Source: Hordeum vulgare subsp. vulgare (taxonomy: Eukaryota > Streptophyta > Magnoliopsida > Poales > Poaceae). From it: 64,000 bases of DNA. Position 1 is the first letter of the stretch, and each line of letters opens with the position of its first letter. Of this stretch, positions 1 through 10,049 are shown piece by piece. The notes under the pieces are model-generated. The model saw nothing but the letters and a program-made list of their open reading frames with translations. It was not told the DNA's origin and ran no database searches. A program made the translations under genes and the position numbers. Where the stretch lies: contig NC_058519.1 of the NCBI RefSeq assembly GCF_904849725.1, forward strand, positions 20,195,267 to 20,259,266, written 5' to 3'.

Positions 1-660
1 ATTTAATTTCTACTATTACTTAAACAATGTAACGTATACACGTTTGCATATCTATGTGTATGTGCATATTCTTAAATATTATTGAATTTTATGATAGAGA
101 TTTCTAATTTATATACACACTAAAAAATATTTTAATAGTGGTTTCTAGTGTCTATTAGGTAAATTCGTGGAAATTTCCAGGGGATAGAAAAGGTGGTTTG
201 TAACTTGCGTTCAGTAATAGAATCATCGAAGAACCAAAAATGTTGTTGATTGTATTTTTACGTATGATTCAATTACCTAACGTGCTTGTTCAGGTTCACT
301 TGGTTGGATTTCGTGCAAATGAGATGCCTACATGTTTATCAAATTAAAAATTGTGCATTGGTTTAAACATTGATATCTAGTCACATGATTTTTATTATGA
401 TACTAAGACATGCATAGTAAAGAGAGACTAGTGTATTTCAACTCAACTTCGCTAGTCGACTAAATTTGCCTACGTCTAGTATTACTTATTAGTATGTGAT
501 GTGAACTTACACTTTTGCAAATTGAGGCTTTGTTTTATCCATTTAATAATTTATAAAATATAATGTATACTTGTATTGTCCTTACTAGTATGATAAGTTT
601 TAGTTCGCGCCCCCCACTTGGGGCCCGGGGCGGTCGCACCTTTTGCCCGTTCTATGGGCC
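1..660. other. AT-rich intergenic stretch
   Basis: No convincing gene is visible. The first 600 bases are AT-rich with only short broken frames. At about 601-670 the base composition changes abruptly to GC-rich (a cccccac-ttggggcccggggcgg stretch), which looks like the edge of a degraded transposon. Confidence 0.5.
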
Positions 661-682
661 GGCCCTGCTGGGTATGTATTAA

Positions 683-1380
683 GAGCATCATTAGTAGTAC
701 CCTCAAACCAGTTTAAGGGTTGAGAATTGGCATTTTTTGACACTTTTAAGTGTTGAAAAACAGGGACAAGGACTAGAACCTTCAAACCCAACCCTTATAA
801 CCCAATCAAAAAGGAAAAAATGAAAAAAAAGGAAGCATACCTGCGGGTCGACGAGTAGAGCTCGGGGCGGTGCGGCTGCCTGTGGCACGGCGGCGAGGCG
901 AGCTCAAGGAGGCCTGGGGCCGGCCTGCCTCTGGCTGCAGCGGGCGGCTGGGGGAGGTTGAGGAGGCCGGACGGCGAGGAGAAAGCTCGGGGCGGCGGCG
1001 GTGGTCGCGCGGCTCGGGTGGCTGTTGCGCGGGGCAGGATCCGGCGGCGAGGAGTGCGGTGCCGTTGCAGCGGGCTCGCGCGCGTCGAGGGGTGGCTGGG
1101 GCGGTCGGAGTGGCGGCGGCAGCGGACGACGGCTCGGGTGGGAGGTTGGGGACGGGGAAAGTCCCTCCCGCGCGACGACGGAACACGAGTGCGGGTTGGG
1201 GTAGTTTTTGCTCCCCAACCCTCACTTCTGCAGGTTGGGGGGTTGAGGGTTGGACCCTTAAAAAAAATTTTAGGGTCTAAGGGTTAAGAGGTTCTAGTCT
1301 ACGTGTTTTTTCGCTCGTAAACTGTAAAAAAACCGATTATTTATAAGCGTTTGAGGGTTTGAGAGTACTAGTAGTGGTGC
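683..1380. mobile_element. GC-rich TIR element, non-autonomous (Harbinger-like)
   Basis: The left end (GAGCATCATTAGTAGTACCC, 683 onward) and the reverse complement of the right end near 1,380 (CAGCACCACTACTAGTACTC) match as imperfect inverted repeats of about 27 bp, both running into CTCAAACC. The interior (840-1,200) is very GC-rich with overlapping Arg/Gly/Pro-rich frames on both strands. These are composition artefacts rather than a protein. The GAGCATC start is common in grass PIF/Harbinger-type MITEs. I could not fix a clean target duplication, so the superfamily is uncertain. Confidence 0.5.
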
Positions 1381-2386
1381 TGTTTGCCCCCTCCTCCCTC
1401 CCGGGAGTGAATTGGACTTACCCGGCTGGCTCACTCTCTGTCGCTCACCTATGCTGTATGTACTACCTGTAGGACGAGATCACCGTAGTCCTGCAGATGA
1501 TACCCCACTGGCTCATGTCTTGCATTGGTCTGCTCAACGGTTTGCTGTGGTAAGAGGGTTCACGCTCGTCAACATGTACATGGTGGTACGTTAGCACTAC
1601 TTACAGTTTCACTTGTGTGTTCTGGGTGACCGAGCCATTCGTGATTGATACTGCATTTTCATGTCCGATTTATACTGCAGATCATGAACGCTGTTGCTGC
1701 CGTCTGCTCGTGCATCTCCCTCGTCCTCGTACTTTGCGTGTTAACCGGCAGTCTGAGGTACAGGAGGAGCCGCCGCCACTACTACCGGAGTACAACCAGA
1801 TCCAAGAACTTTCTTCCGCTTCACGCTCAAAACCTTGTTCATCTTCTCCGCCGGCGGTCGGGCAAATCGCGCAGCAACGGCAGCCCCCGGCGTGCCTTCC
1901 CTTCCGACTGGGCCAGCCGGAATGCCGCCTTGCACGACAACATTGCCTTGCCGCTTGCGGGCTGGCGCGTTGGCGACAGCGGGAGTGGGGGCGACATGGC
2001 CGACGACGATATCCGTCGGACGGGATTGCGCGTGCACGACCTCCATGCTGACGAGATCCGTCGGGTGGAACGCTTCCATGGCGGCGAAGAAGGTCCGGAG
2101 CACGCGGTGGGCGGGGCATTGGCTGTCGAGGAGGGGGAGCGGGGGAACGACGCGGAAATTTCTCTCGCGCCAAATCTCATTGCGGATAAGGGGTGAGCTC
2201 GGGTCGGCATCCCATCCCGTGAATCTGAAGGCTGAGGGCGGGCTTTTGTCGAGCCCCGCAAAACTTTTTACTGGTTGGACCCGTTTGCGGGGTCTGGTCT
2301 GACAACATTTTTCGTCCCGGCCTGTATTTTGACGGTTAGTTTACGGGTAGGGGCATTATACGGGGTCTGCTAGATATGCTCTGAGG
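1381..2386. other. Unassigned stretch ending in a second GAGCAT-type terminus
   Basis: No gene is recognised. The stretch has short open frames on both strands between 1,680 and 2,300 that do not resemble a known family. It ends at 2,365-2,386 in a sequence whose reverse complement reads AGAGCATATCTAGCAGACCC, typical of one end of a grass TIR transposon. No matching left end is visible, so this is probably a truncated element that may have picked up coding-like DNA. Confidence 0.35.
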
Positions 2387-2442
2387 TGGCCCACCGTCAG
2401 GTTACATTTTTTGTTGCTGGCTGCTGTTTACATGTTTGCCTA

Positions 2443-2678
2443 CTCCCTCCATCCATATATATAGGGCCTAATGCGTTTTAAGGCTAATTTTGATCATATG
2501 TTAGAGTAATAATATATGACATGCAAGTTACACAGAGCATATTCTCAAATTCGTACGTGAAAGGAGCTTTCAATGATTTAATTTTTACATTATACATTTC
2601 ATATACTATTAATCTTATCATAGTCAAAGGCAATCTTGAAAAATGCATTAGGCCCTATATATATATGGATGGAGGGAG
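2443..2678. mobile_element. Stowaway-type MITE
   Basis: The ends are CTCCCTCCATCCATATATAT and its near-perfect inverse, flanked by TA at 2,441-2,442 and 2,679-2,680. The inverted repeat extends about 35 bp (CTCCCTCC through GGGCCTAATGC). It has no coding capacity. It belongs to the same subfamily as the split copy at 3,770-6,600, which is useful for reconstructing that copy's empty site. Confidence 0.9.
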
Positions 2679-2699
2679 TAGCTATTACAAAATACACTA

Positions 2700-3260
2700 G
2701 CTAAGGTATGTATGCCGACAGGATACACGCCTTGTCACACTGGGTGTAGATGTTGCCGAGGTTGATTCGGGCTTCCCCGAGTGGTTTACACACCCGGCCT
2801 TTCCTTTAGTGCAATAATATCAGTCGAGCAATCAATACATTGTTTCGACCAAGGTTTTTCTTTTCTCAATGAGTTTTTCAACAGGTGAGTACCGGTAGAT
2901 ATTGAAAAGTTCGGCATTTTAAGGGCAAAATTTACTTGAAATTTTTTTATTGCCAAACAAATACTCACTCCGTTCATAAATACTTGTTGTTGGAAAGAAC
3001 TAAATTAATTCTCTCCAACAACACAACAAATATTGTGATACGGAGGGAGTATAATTAAGCTTAGCTTTGGAGCAACCATATGTATTAATACATAATGGAA
3101 ACTGCGATTGGCGAATAGAAGAAACAAGTCAAACTGCCAGGCATTGCTCTGCAGCTGAAACAAACACGTGAATTCACGGGGAAGAGATCGTTCTGAAGTG
3201 CTAAGCTAAATACGTGCCGACTCCACAGAAATCGCCCACTCGGCAAAAAAATCCGTATGC
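2700..3260. repeat. Dispersed block, copy A
   Basis: This segment shares a collinear string of motifs with copy B (3,490-3,768 continuing at 6,603-7,240) and copy C (37,800-38,710). The motifs include GAGTGGTTTACACAC-CGGCC, a GTGCAATAATATCA tract, CAAGGTTTTTC, GCATTTTAAGGG, GCTTTGGAGCAA and GAATAGAAGAAACAAGTC. No reading frame is conserved. It is interrupted by a small Stowaway MITE at 2,964-3,049. Confidence 0.65.
2964..3049. mobile_element. Short Stowaway-type MITE
   Basis: An 86-bp near-perfect hairpin starts CTCACTCCGTTCATAAATAC and ends in CGGAGGGAG, flanked by TA at 2,962-2,963 and 3,050-3,051. It lies inside dispersed block A. Confidence 0.8.
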
Positions 3261-4497
3261 CGTGGGCTTCTGTTCTCCTTTCAGCTTACACGTTTGCCCA
3301 GCGCCTGACAAAAAAAAACTCGGCTTATATTCAAGGTTCCGTTTGGAATGGATGTAAATTTTTACGTTAGCATTTATTTTACAAATGTAAATTACCGATT
3401 ATTGTTGAAATTATGCACGGAAACAAAACGACATGCCGAGGCGTGTATTCTAAACCGGTCGTATACGAAAGAAAACGCTAATCCAAGCAGGGCCAAAGTG
3501 TTGATCGCCAAGTACCACACGGGTCCACACTGGTCATAGACGATGTTGAAGTTGATTCGGGCTTTGTCGAGTGGTTTAGACACTCGGCCCTAACCGTTTT
3601 TCCTGTAATGCAATAATATCAATAGAGCAGTCAATCTTCTGTTTGTTTTTTTCTTTGAGGGAATCAATCTTCTCATTTGATCAAGGTTTTTCCCTCAATG
3701 AGCTTTTTTTTACAGGTGAGCTTGGGTAGATATTGAAATTTTGGGCATTTTAAGGTCCAAACTTACTTACTTCCTCCATCCATATATATAGGGCTTAATG
3801 CATTTTTTAAGATAACCTTTGATTATTGATAAGATTAATAGTATATGAAATATATAATGTGAAAATTATATCATTGAAAGCTCCTTTCACGTACGAATTT
3901 GAAGATATGCTTTGTGTAACTTGCATGTCATACATTATTGCTCTAACACATGATCAAAGTTAGCCTTGAAAAACGCATTAAGCCCTATATATCTATACTA
4001 TTAAAGGGGATCTGCCGTCGTCGTGATGGTTCGGCCTCCTTTCCTCCTCCCCTCGACAGATCCCGCACGAAAAAATCGCTAAAGAACCGCTGGCGCTCCC
4101 GTCCCTCTCTCCCTTCCTCGGTTGAAAGCTGAAAGAAAAAAAAGAAAGAAACAACCGCATCCCACCTCCCACCGCAAAACAAGCATCCTCCTCGCGCTCC
4201 CAGCCTCGCCTGAGCGAGGGCCACGTTCGCATCGACCGAGCCCTTCACGATCGGACCAGCCGAGCCCACGTTCGATCCTCTGCACGGTTCCTCTGAGATA
4301 AAAAGTTGCCACCAACGCCCCTTCTCTCCCCGATTTTCCCTGGAAGGAACCACCCTAATACAATCCAGTCAACACTCCAGAAACAGAGACACCAGCACCC
4401 ACGAACATGCATCAGGCATCCATATCCCCAACACCATTGATATGATCCCCTCTTTCCATGGAGCAATGAAGGGCCGTGGGGTTACCCTCGGCTCATC

Positions 4498-5133
4498 ATG
4501 AGGGCTGATCTAGAGAGATTAGGTCACGTGTCGTCGGACAACGGTGGTTTCAGTCTCCATGATCTCGGCCAGCTCCTCTCCTCCGGTGAAGGGGCGGACG
4601 TCACGTTCGAGATCGGCAGTGAGACGTTCGCCGCACACAGGTGTATCCTCGGTGCTCGTTCCTTCGTCTTCAGGGCAGAGCTTCTGGGACCAATGAAGGA
4701 GAGCACATCAACGTGTGTGCAGACTGAGGACATGGAGCCAAAAGTATTCAAGGCATTGCTTCATTTCATCTACACCGACTCGCTGCCTGAGATCGACGAG
4801 GCTGAAGCGCTAGAGATGATCCAGCATCTGCTTGTTGCCGCGGACAGGTACGGCCTCAAGAGACTAAAGTTGACCTGTGAAGAGAAACTATGTAGTTACA
4901 TCAACACTACCACAGTGGCCACTACGTTGGCACTCAGCGAGCAACATGCTTGCCCTGCACTCAAGGAGGAATGCTTGAGATTCCTCGAGTCCAGTAACAA
5001 TAGCACGCTGGATTTGATCACACGGAGTTCTGACTTTGAGCATCTGGCAACAAGTTGCCCGTCTATTATGAAGGAGCTTATTCCCAAACTTGCTCGTAAA
5101 CCCCCTTTTGTAATAAATTATAGCAACATGTAG
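4498..5133 (+). CDS. BTB/POZ protein, MATH-BTB (BPM) C-terminal half
   Basis: This 211-aa open frame reads as a BTB/POZ domain protein of the large grass MATH-BTB (BPM) family, whose members act as substrate adaptors for CUL3 ubiquitin ligases. Residues about 23-135 form the BTB fold, with GADVTFEIGSETFAAHRCIL, FRAELLGPMKES and a FIYTDSLPE stretch. Residues about 140-200 resemble the C-terminal BPM helices (LAARSEQHACPALKEECLRF-like). The N-terminal MATH domain that would bind substrate is missing. No MATH-like frame is visible between 3,992 and 4,497, so the protein lacks its expected substrate receptor. The gene lies wholly inside a Helitron, so it is probably a captured 3' fragment. The frame is undamaged, so expression as a short BTB protein is possible. 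The ATG at 4,498 is the first in frame; an alternative is that it is just the exon remnant. Confidence 0.75.
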   Translation: MRADLERLGHVSSDNGGFSLHDLGQLLSSGEGADVTFEIGSETFAAHRCILGARSFVFRAELLGPMKESTSTCVQTEDMEPKVFKALLHFIYTDSLPEIDEAEALEMIQHLLVAADRYGLKRLKLTCEEKLCSYINTTTVATTLALSEQHACPALKEECLRFLESSNNSTLDLITRSSDFEHLATSCPSIMKELIPKLARKPPFVINYSNM

Positions 5134-5406
5134 CTAGCTATATACTGAGAAAATTGCCAACGTCCACATTAGTTTACCTTTGCAGCTTGAAGCTTTGTGT
5201 CTATCTCTATCATTCTTCTAGGTGTTATCCTTTCAGCTAGCAGACATTGTTGGTCTGTAATGAATTCAACCGAAGAGAAGAAAAGAAGAAAATTGCATGT
5301 ATTCGATTATCTTTGTTGTACTAATTCCTCTTTGCGTAAAGATGATTTTTTGTTTCATCCACCACTACTCCAGCTAGCTTCTTCTCGTGTAATCAAATTT
5401 GTTCCT

Positions 5407-5431
5407 GTATGTATGTATGTATGTATGTACA
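5407..5431. repeat. GTAT microsatellite
   Basis: About six units of GTAT/TATG lie in the 3' flank of the captured BTB gene. The rest of 5,134-5,636 holds no recognisable gene. Confidence 0.8.
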
Positions 5432-5637
5432 TATGAGGCTGGGTTGTTCAATTCTTGTTTTCTTTCTAACTCATTCATATTCTTTTGATATTTGCTACTG
5501 CTGCTGTATCATATATGGTCACCTACTAGCTTGTTTTGCTATTCCTATAAGAGTGCGTCCTAAAAAAAACATTTACAACGCCGGAATAGCCAGTTTTTAC
5601 GCGCCGTGGAACGCTGTCTCCAGCGACCGCTGTTAAA

Positions 5638-5812
5638 AAGGATATGAAGGACTGGAGTATCATCAAAGAACTAGCCATGGATAGGGTTGCTTGAAAGCCT
5701 TCTACTCATGTGCCAAAATCATGAGTTGGTCGTAAGATTTGATGGGTTTCAACTCTAACTTATCCCAACTTGTTTGGGACTAAATGCTTTGTTGTTGTTG
5801 TTGTTGTTGTTT
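5638..5812 (+). mobile_element. Au-type SINE
   Basis: The segment starts near GGATATGAAGGACTGGAG and ends CCAACTTGTTTGGGACTAAA followed by GCTTTG and a (TTG)n tail. This is the characteristic 3' end of the Au SINE of grasses. It lies within the Helitron, so it either inserted after capture or travels with the Helitron. The downstream 5,816-6,500 region is AT-rich non-coding DNA with no gene seen. Confidence 0.75.
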
Positions 5813-6799
5813 AATAAATTTCCATTTTAGATACTCTAAAAGAAATAAAAATATATAACTTAGGGCACAAAGGAAAAAAAAGGGGTGTTTGTACCTGGTA
5901 CCTATAATCAACAAACTATTCGTCCGTCTTGGCTATTTTGCAGAAAAGTCTCTGTCTTTTTCATAATTAACCCGTAGTCCATCTTTTACTCACAGCCGAA
6001 CCGTTTTTGCATTTTTTAGAAAAACCCCTGATGTTTTAGGTAATCAACCCGCCATCTGTATTTAAGTCAGCCGAAACGTTTTTTTAACAAAAAACCCTGA
6101 CTTTTTAGTTAATCAATCCACATTTTACCTAAAACAAAATTATCCATATCTTTTAAACCGTAACTCCGATTTTAACATGTTATATATAAAATTTGATTAA
6201 AAAAATATGTTGAATCTAAATAGGATGTTATTTTTAGCAGTTGAATACTTCTTAAATATTATTTTTGGTGCAAACTTAATCTGTAGTGCACTGTCCTTTT
6301 TTTCTCTTTCCGGCAATGATACGAATTGCAGTAAACATCCATTAAATTAAAACCAAATTGAAAAGAAAAAAACATCGTTAACCACACATGCACATCTTTG
6401 AAAAATCTCATGGAAAGAAATAACATATATCTCATCTTATTTCGAGTGACTCATTCAAACGCGTTTTCATTGTGTGAGCACTAAACCATCGTCGGCAACA
6501 CAAATATGATGTCATGTGAAAATATATTGCGTTCAGAACGTGTGTTATTTTCTCTTCCGTTGCAACGCACGGGCTCTTTTGCTAGTATGGATAGAGGGAG
6601 TAAAGAAATTTGGAATACATATTTTAATTACCAAATAAATATAAGCTTTATCTTTGGAGCAAGCATATGTTCCGGTAATTCCGCATAGCGAATAGAAGAA
6701 ACAAGTCGAACTGCCAGGCAATAAGCACGTGAAGATTCACTGGAAGAGGTCGTGCTAAAGTGCTAAACTAATTAAATACGAAATCGCTCACTCGCCTAA

Positions 6800-7068
6800 G
6801 GCTGGCCATAGTGGAAGTGACTAAGGTAGTATCATGTACTTGAGACTAACAAACATGCTGATGTGGCAGACAATTTAAAAAGAAAGAGAGAGTTAGAGTA
6901 ACATAGATAGATACCGTAACATGTAAATGATATGCTACTATGTGTCACGCATGCTAATTAAGGTCATCTATGATACTACTTTATGATACTATGCACTATG
7001 AAGATAATATCATACAATAGTATCATATGCATGATACTATAATATGATACTTCCTACTATGACCAGCC
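6800..7068. mobile_element. Tourist-like MITE
   Basis: The ends are GGCTGGCCATAGTGG and its inverse (CCTACTATGACCAGCC), flanked by TAA at 6,797-6,799 and 7,069-7,071. The interior is rich in ATGATACTA motifs. The same family is seen at 35,585-36,182. The 3-bp TAA duplication indicates a PIF/Harbinger-derived MITE. Confidence 0.85.
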
Positions 7069-7338
7069 TAAAAGATCTGACAAAACTAGAAACACACGGG
7101 CTTTTAATTCTTATAATACTTTCTGTCCGTATTGCAGACCATATGCATGGTGATTTCTCAGTCAAACAAACCAAGGCGTAGATACGATGTCTATGCATAG
7201 ATCGATCGATCGATCTGGTTCATGTAACCATGCATGCAGATGCAGGTAAAATTACATAGAGATAAACAATAGATAGATGGACTGCGGACGGACTCGTGCA
7301 AGTATATCCTCGAAGCAAACACATCATAGATAGATTGA

Positions 7339-7629
7339 CTAGAACAGCAGCAACAGTGAATCTACGAGCCTATCTCCTTCTGGATTGCCGCGGTACCACT
7401 CTTGAATAAGAATAATGAAAAGGGAAAAAATCAACAGTCCTAGGAGGGTGCACAAAGCGGAGACGAAGAGCACGCCGTTAGCGGCGTCGGAAAGCTTCTC
7501 GACGTAGTCAAACAGCCCGAAGCCGATGACGATAAGAGTCAAACCGATGACGGCCACTAGACACATCAGTACCCACCTGCAACACTCCGCGGGCTCCGCC
7601 GCCACCGCCACAAGCTCGTCGCCGTCCAT
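7339..7629 (-). CDS. Small two-TM membrane protein, unknown function
   Basis: This 96-aa frame starts in good context (GGAGATGGACGG on the minus strand). Two hydrophobic segments are clear: residues about 19-43 (WVLMCLVAVIGLTLIVIGFG and following) and about 52-75 (GVLFVSALCTLLGLLIFSLF). They are joined by a short polar linker, and a soluble EWYRGNPEGDRL tail follows. There is no signal peptide apart from the first TM segment and no motif that I recognise. The codon composition is GC-rich compared with its AT-rich surroundings, which favours a real gene. It has no detectable partner nearby. Related small membrane proteins occur in plant genomes without known function, so I assign none. It could also be a gene fragment, since no introns or upstream TATA element were identified. 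Confidence 0.5.
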   Translation of the reverse strand: MDGDELVAVAAEPAECCRWVLMCLVAVIGLTLIVIGFGLFDYVEKLSDAANGVLFVSALCTLLGLLIFSLFIILIQEWYRGNPEGDRLVDSLLLLF

Positions 7630-8119
7630 CTCCGGCCACTTCCCTGGTTTAACTGTCCGTCCACTTTGGCTAAGGTTTGGTAAAAGTAATCAGAAGATCC
7701 ATCCATCGATGTAGCTAACCGTACCTAGGTCTTGGGAGTGTTTGTTAGGATCGGCCGTTCAGATCGCCATGCACGCCCCGATTCGAGACCCCAAAACGCA
7801 CAGGGTTACTACCTGGCCGGGCCAGCCCAATACAGGTTTGTAATGTTTAATTCTAATGTATTGAACTCTTTTTTTCTTCACAAAATTTATTGTAAATATA
7901 TAGAAATAATAACGGAAAAAAAGTGTTCACCCATATGTGTTCGATCAAAAACCCACTGCCTAAAATAATATTCATGAAATTTATAACATGTGCAAACGTT
8001 TACAAAAGTTCATATATACGAGAATGCACATATTAAATAGGTAATGTTCGTAAATGTAAAGTAATGTTCATCGACCGATGTTATTATGTTCACAAAATCT
8101 GTTTTGTTTGGAGACAAAA
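7630..8119. other. Intergenic, no gene seen
   Basis: AT-rich sequence with short frames only. Its last 24 bases (8,096-8,119) are the left part of a palindromic MITE-like host sequence that continues at 35,176 after the giant Helitron insertion. Confidence 0.5.
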
Positions 8120-8329
8120 TCTCTACTATTAAAGCAGAATCGAACGTCGTGATGGTTCAACCTAGCGATGGTTCGACCTCCCAGCGATCCCACCTTCCAC
8201 GTAAAAAAAATCGCGGCTGACCGCCTCGTCCCTCTCTTCCCCCCCCACCCCGTCTCTCTGCGTCCCTCTCTTCCCCCCCCACCCCGTCTCTCTGCCTCGC
8301 CTCGCCTCTCCCGATCCCCCACTCCCAAT

Positions 8330-8612
8330 CGCCGCAACCGCACCACCAGCGCCGCCCTGATCGGCACCGATGGCGGGCGATCCGACCGGCGCCGGCGGCG
8401 GTGGCTGCGCGGCGGGCAAGGGTCCCCGCTCGTCGACGCGCCACCAGAAGTTTCTGTGCCAAGACCCGCGTGGACGACCTCCAGGAGATCTTCTTCGGCC
8501 TCCAGTCCGCCCGCAAGGAGAGCCGCTCCGCCGACGCCGCCGTCCTCGAGGAGCAGGTCCAGCGTCACCTACCCCGCATCCTCCCTACAGGTGGCCCCAC
8601 AAACCCTAGCCT
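8330..8612 (+). pseudogene. VOZ first-exon fragment, copy 1 (frameshifted)
   Basis: The first of two tandem copies (spacing about 293 bp) resembles the N-terminal exon of VOZ (vascular plant one-zinc-finger) transcription factors. The ATG at 8,370 opens MAGDPTGAGGGG, then the frame is lost. The VOZ-like part (KTRVDDLQEIFFGLQSARKE, SRSADAAVLEEQV) lies in a different frame from about 8,458. Compared with copy 2, the copy is 5 bases short just before this part, which explains the shift. The NAC-like and zinc-coordinating regions of VOZ are absent. It was probably captured by the Helitron. VOZ identity is from remembered family sequence, not a search. Confidence 0.6.
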
Positions 8613-8662
8613 TCCTTCCCCTCGCCGCAACCGCACCACCAGCTCCGCCCTGATCGGCACCG

Positions 8663-8908
8663 ATGGCGGGCGATCTGATCGGCGGCGGCGGCAGTGGCTC
8701 CGCGGCGGGCAAGGGTCCCCGCTCGTCGACGCGCCACCAGCAGTTTCGCGACAGCGCCAAGACCCGCGTGGACGACCTCCAGGAGATCTTCTTCAGCCTC
8801 CAGTCCGCCCGCAAGGAGAGCCGCTCCGCCGACGCCGCCGTCCTCGAGGAGCAGGTCCAGCGTCGCCTCCCCCGCATCCTCCCTACAGGTGGCCCCACAA
8901 ACCCTAGC
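8663..8908 (+). pseudogene. VOZ first-exon fragment, copy 2 (open frame)
   Basis: The second tandem copy is in one frame: MAGDLIGGGGSGSAAGKGPR, then HQQFRDSAKTRVDDLQEIFF and LQSARKESRSADAAVLEEQV. VOZ proteins start with a comparable KxRVDDLQ..LQxARKESR..LEEQV segment. After LEEQVQRRLPRILPTG the sequence reaches a CAG-GT that could be the original exon end. The Gypsy LTR begins at 8,919, ten bases after this piece, so any downstream exons are separated by 22 kb. A full VOZ protein is not encoded. Confidence 0.6.
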
Positions 8909-8918
8909 CTTCCCTCCC

Positions 8919-9403
8919 TGTCGTGGTTTTGTCACGGCAGATGTCCTCGTGAAAGGACTTAGTACTGGAGCCATCGCACCTTGGTGGCGACTCAAAGGGG
9001 TTAAACGGGAGGAACACGGCGATTTACCCAGGTTCGGCCCCTCGAGAGGAGGTAATAGCCTACGTCCTGCTTTATGTGTATTGATGTGGATTCGATTACA
9101 AGGGAGGCGTAACTCGCCTAACCTAGCACTCAATGATTTCTAACCTGCCTCTCCTCCTTAGGACTCGCCTTTATATATAGGTCGAGGCCTTAGGGTTTAC
9201 AAGAGTTCCCTCCTTCCTACAACTCGTGACCATTGTGGTCTCTAAGTCGCCGTCCTTCAAAACCCGGAGACCTTCCAGAAATCATAACCGTCAGGCGACC
9301 TTGAACCGTCCAGGCCGAAGCCCAAATAACCTAAAGGATGAATCGCCTCACTGGTAACCCGGCCCATCTTGGGCGGGTCATTTAATAGGTAATATCCCCA
9401 ACA
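8919..9403 (-). repeat. Gypsy 3' LTR (left copy)
   Basis: 485-bp LTR, read from the minus strand. A TATATATAAAGG box (plus-strand 9,169-9,180) is oriented to drive minus-strand transcription. The polypurine-like CTGGGGCCTAA (minus strand) abuts it at 9,404-9,414. Confidence 0.9.
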
Positions 9404-9705
9404 TTAGGCCCCAGATTGACTTGAACTTTCACGCCAATGCTTCCGCTCAGTTGAAGGTGATTCACTCCTTCATCTTTCTCCATGCGTCAGAAATGGTAAC
9501 TCGCCATCCGGCACCGAAAAAATCTTTGAGTCGCCAAACCATTTCCTGTTGGCATCTTCTTATCCCTCGACTCTCGGGAAAACTAACATAATCCCAACGG
9601 ATCTTTAGTGCATCGTTATCCCAAAATCTTCGGACGTCATCATGGCGAATCTTTTTATTCCCCAGCGGTTCCCGCTCACGGCGCCTCGATTCCAGTGCCC
9701 GTCCT

Positions 9706-10049
9706 GATAAATAGACGGGGGGGACAGGGCTGGTGCTTCCCACCTACCAGTCTCGTCAGTCTCCCCCCATTATCACAGCAAAAGGCCTCATCGTCTCCCG
9801 AGGGCTCCGCCGCCGGCCGCACCTTCCGCCCTCGTCCGAGAAGCTTCAGCGCCGCCCATAAGCCGTTGCCGTCGTCAAGCCTCGCACCGCGGACGATCCG
9901 TCCGCCGCCATTGACCACCGCATCATCATCGACCACCTCGTTGCTCGCCTCGAACTCCGCCGCCGCCGAAGATCTCTTCGTTCGTCGGGACCCCCGCGCT
10001 TCTTCAACGATCTCCGTCACCGTCGGCCTTCTTCGATCGAGAGCATCAG
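9706..10049 (+). promoter_or_regulatory. Probable promoter and 5' leader exon of the antisense gene
   Basis: A TATA-like GATAAATAGACG lies at 9,706-9,717 and points to plus-strand transcription. It is followed by a CT- and CG-rich leader-like segment that ends at CATCAG-GTTAGG (donor at 10,050). The matching acceptor is CTTGTAG at 10,590-10,596, just before the ATG at 10,598. This predicts a 5' UTR intron of about 547 bp. The promoter is separate from the LTR promoter, which fires in the opposite direction. Confidence 0.5.

Larger units (their letters stand above)
3992..6585 (+). mobile_element. Non-autonomous Helitron with captured BTB gene
   Basis: The element begins TCTATACTATTAAAGG and ends CTAG at 6,582-6,585. 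It is inserted between A (3,991) and T (6,586), the canonical Helitron target. A short hairpin (CCGT-tgcaacgc-ACGG) lies about 10 bp before the end, and no target duplication is present. The split MITE fixes both borders exactly. No RepHel helicase is encoded, so it is non-autonomous. Its first 60 bp share the GTCGTGATGGTTCG motif with the larger Helitron starting at 8,120. Cargo is a BTB/POZ gene (4,498-5,133) and an Au-type SINE. Confidence 0.9.
3770..6600. mobile_element. Stowaway-type MITE split by a Helitron
   Basis: The left part (3,770-3,991) starts CTTCCTCCATCCATATATAT after TA at 3,768-3,769. It runs to GCATTAAGCCCTATATA, which is the inner part of the right inverted repeat. The remaining outer part, TATGGATAGAGGGAG, is found 2.6 kb away at 6,586-6,600 followed by TA. 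Joining 3,991 to 6,586 restores a complete inverted repeat of the same subfamily as the intact MITE at 2,443-2,678. Confidence 0.9.
3490..7240. repeat. Dispersed block, copy B, split by insertions
   Basis: Copy B resembles copy A at 3,490-3,768 and 6,603-6,796. It resembles copy C on to about 7,240 (CAGTCAAACAAAC, AGATCGATC-GATCTGGTTCA). The block is interrupted by a Stowaway MITE carrying a Helitron (3,770-6,600) and by a Tourist-like MITE (6,800-7,068). It lies just 3' of the small membrane protein gene at 7,339-7,629, so the repeat may be old duplicated gene-flanking sequence. That last point is inference. Confidence 0.6.

Noticed and set aside
806..1287. Arg/Gly/Pro-rich frames on both strands
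   Set aside because: They overlap each other in a GC-rich non-autonomous element and show only composition bias.
1412..1600. Possible membrane transporter exon (MIPHWLMSCIGLLNGLLW in one frame)
   Set aside because: The resemblance to SWEET-type exons was weak. Key residues were missing and there was no supporting neighbour exon.
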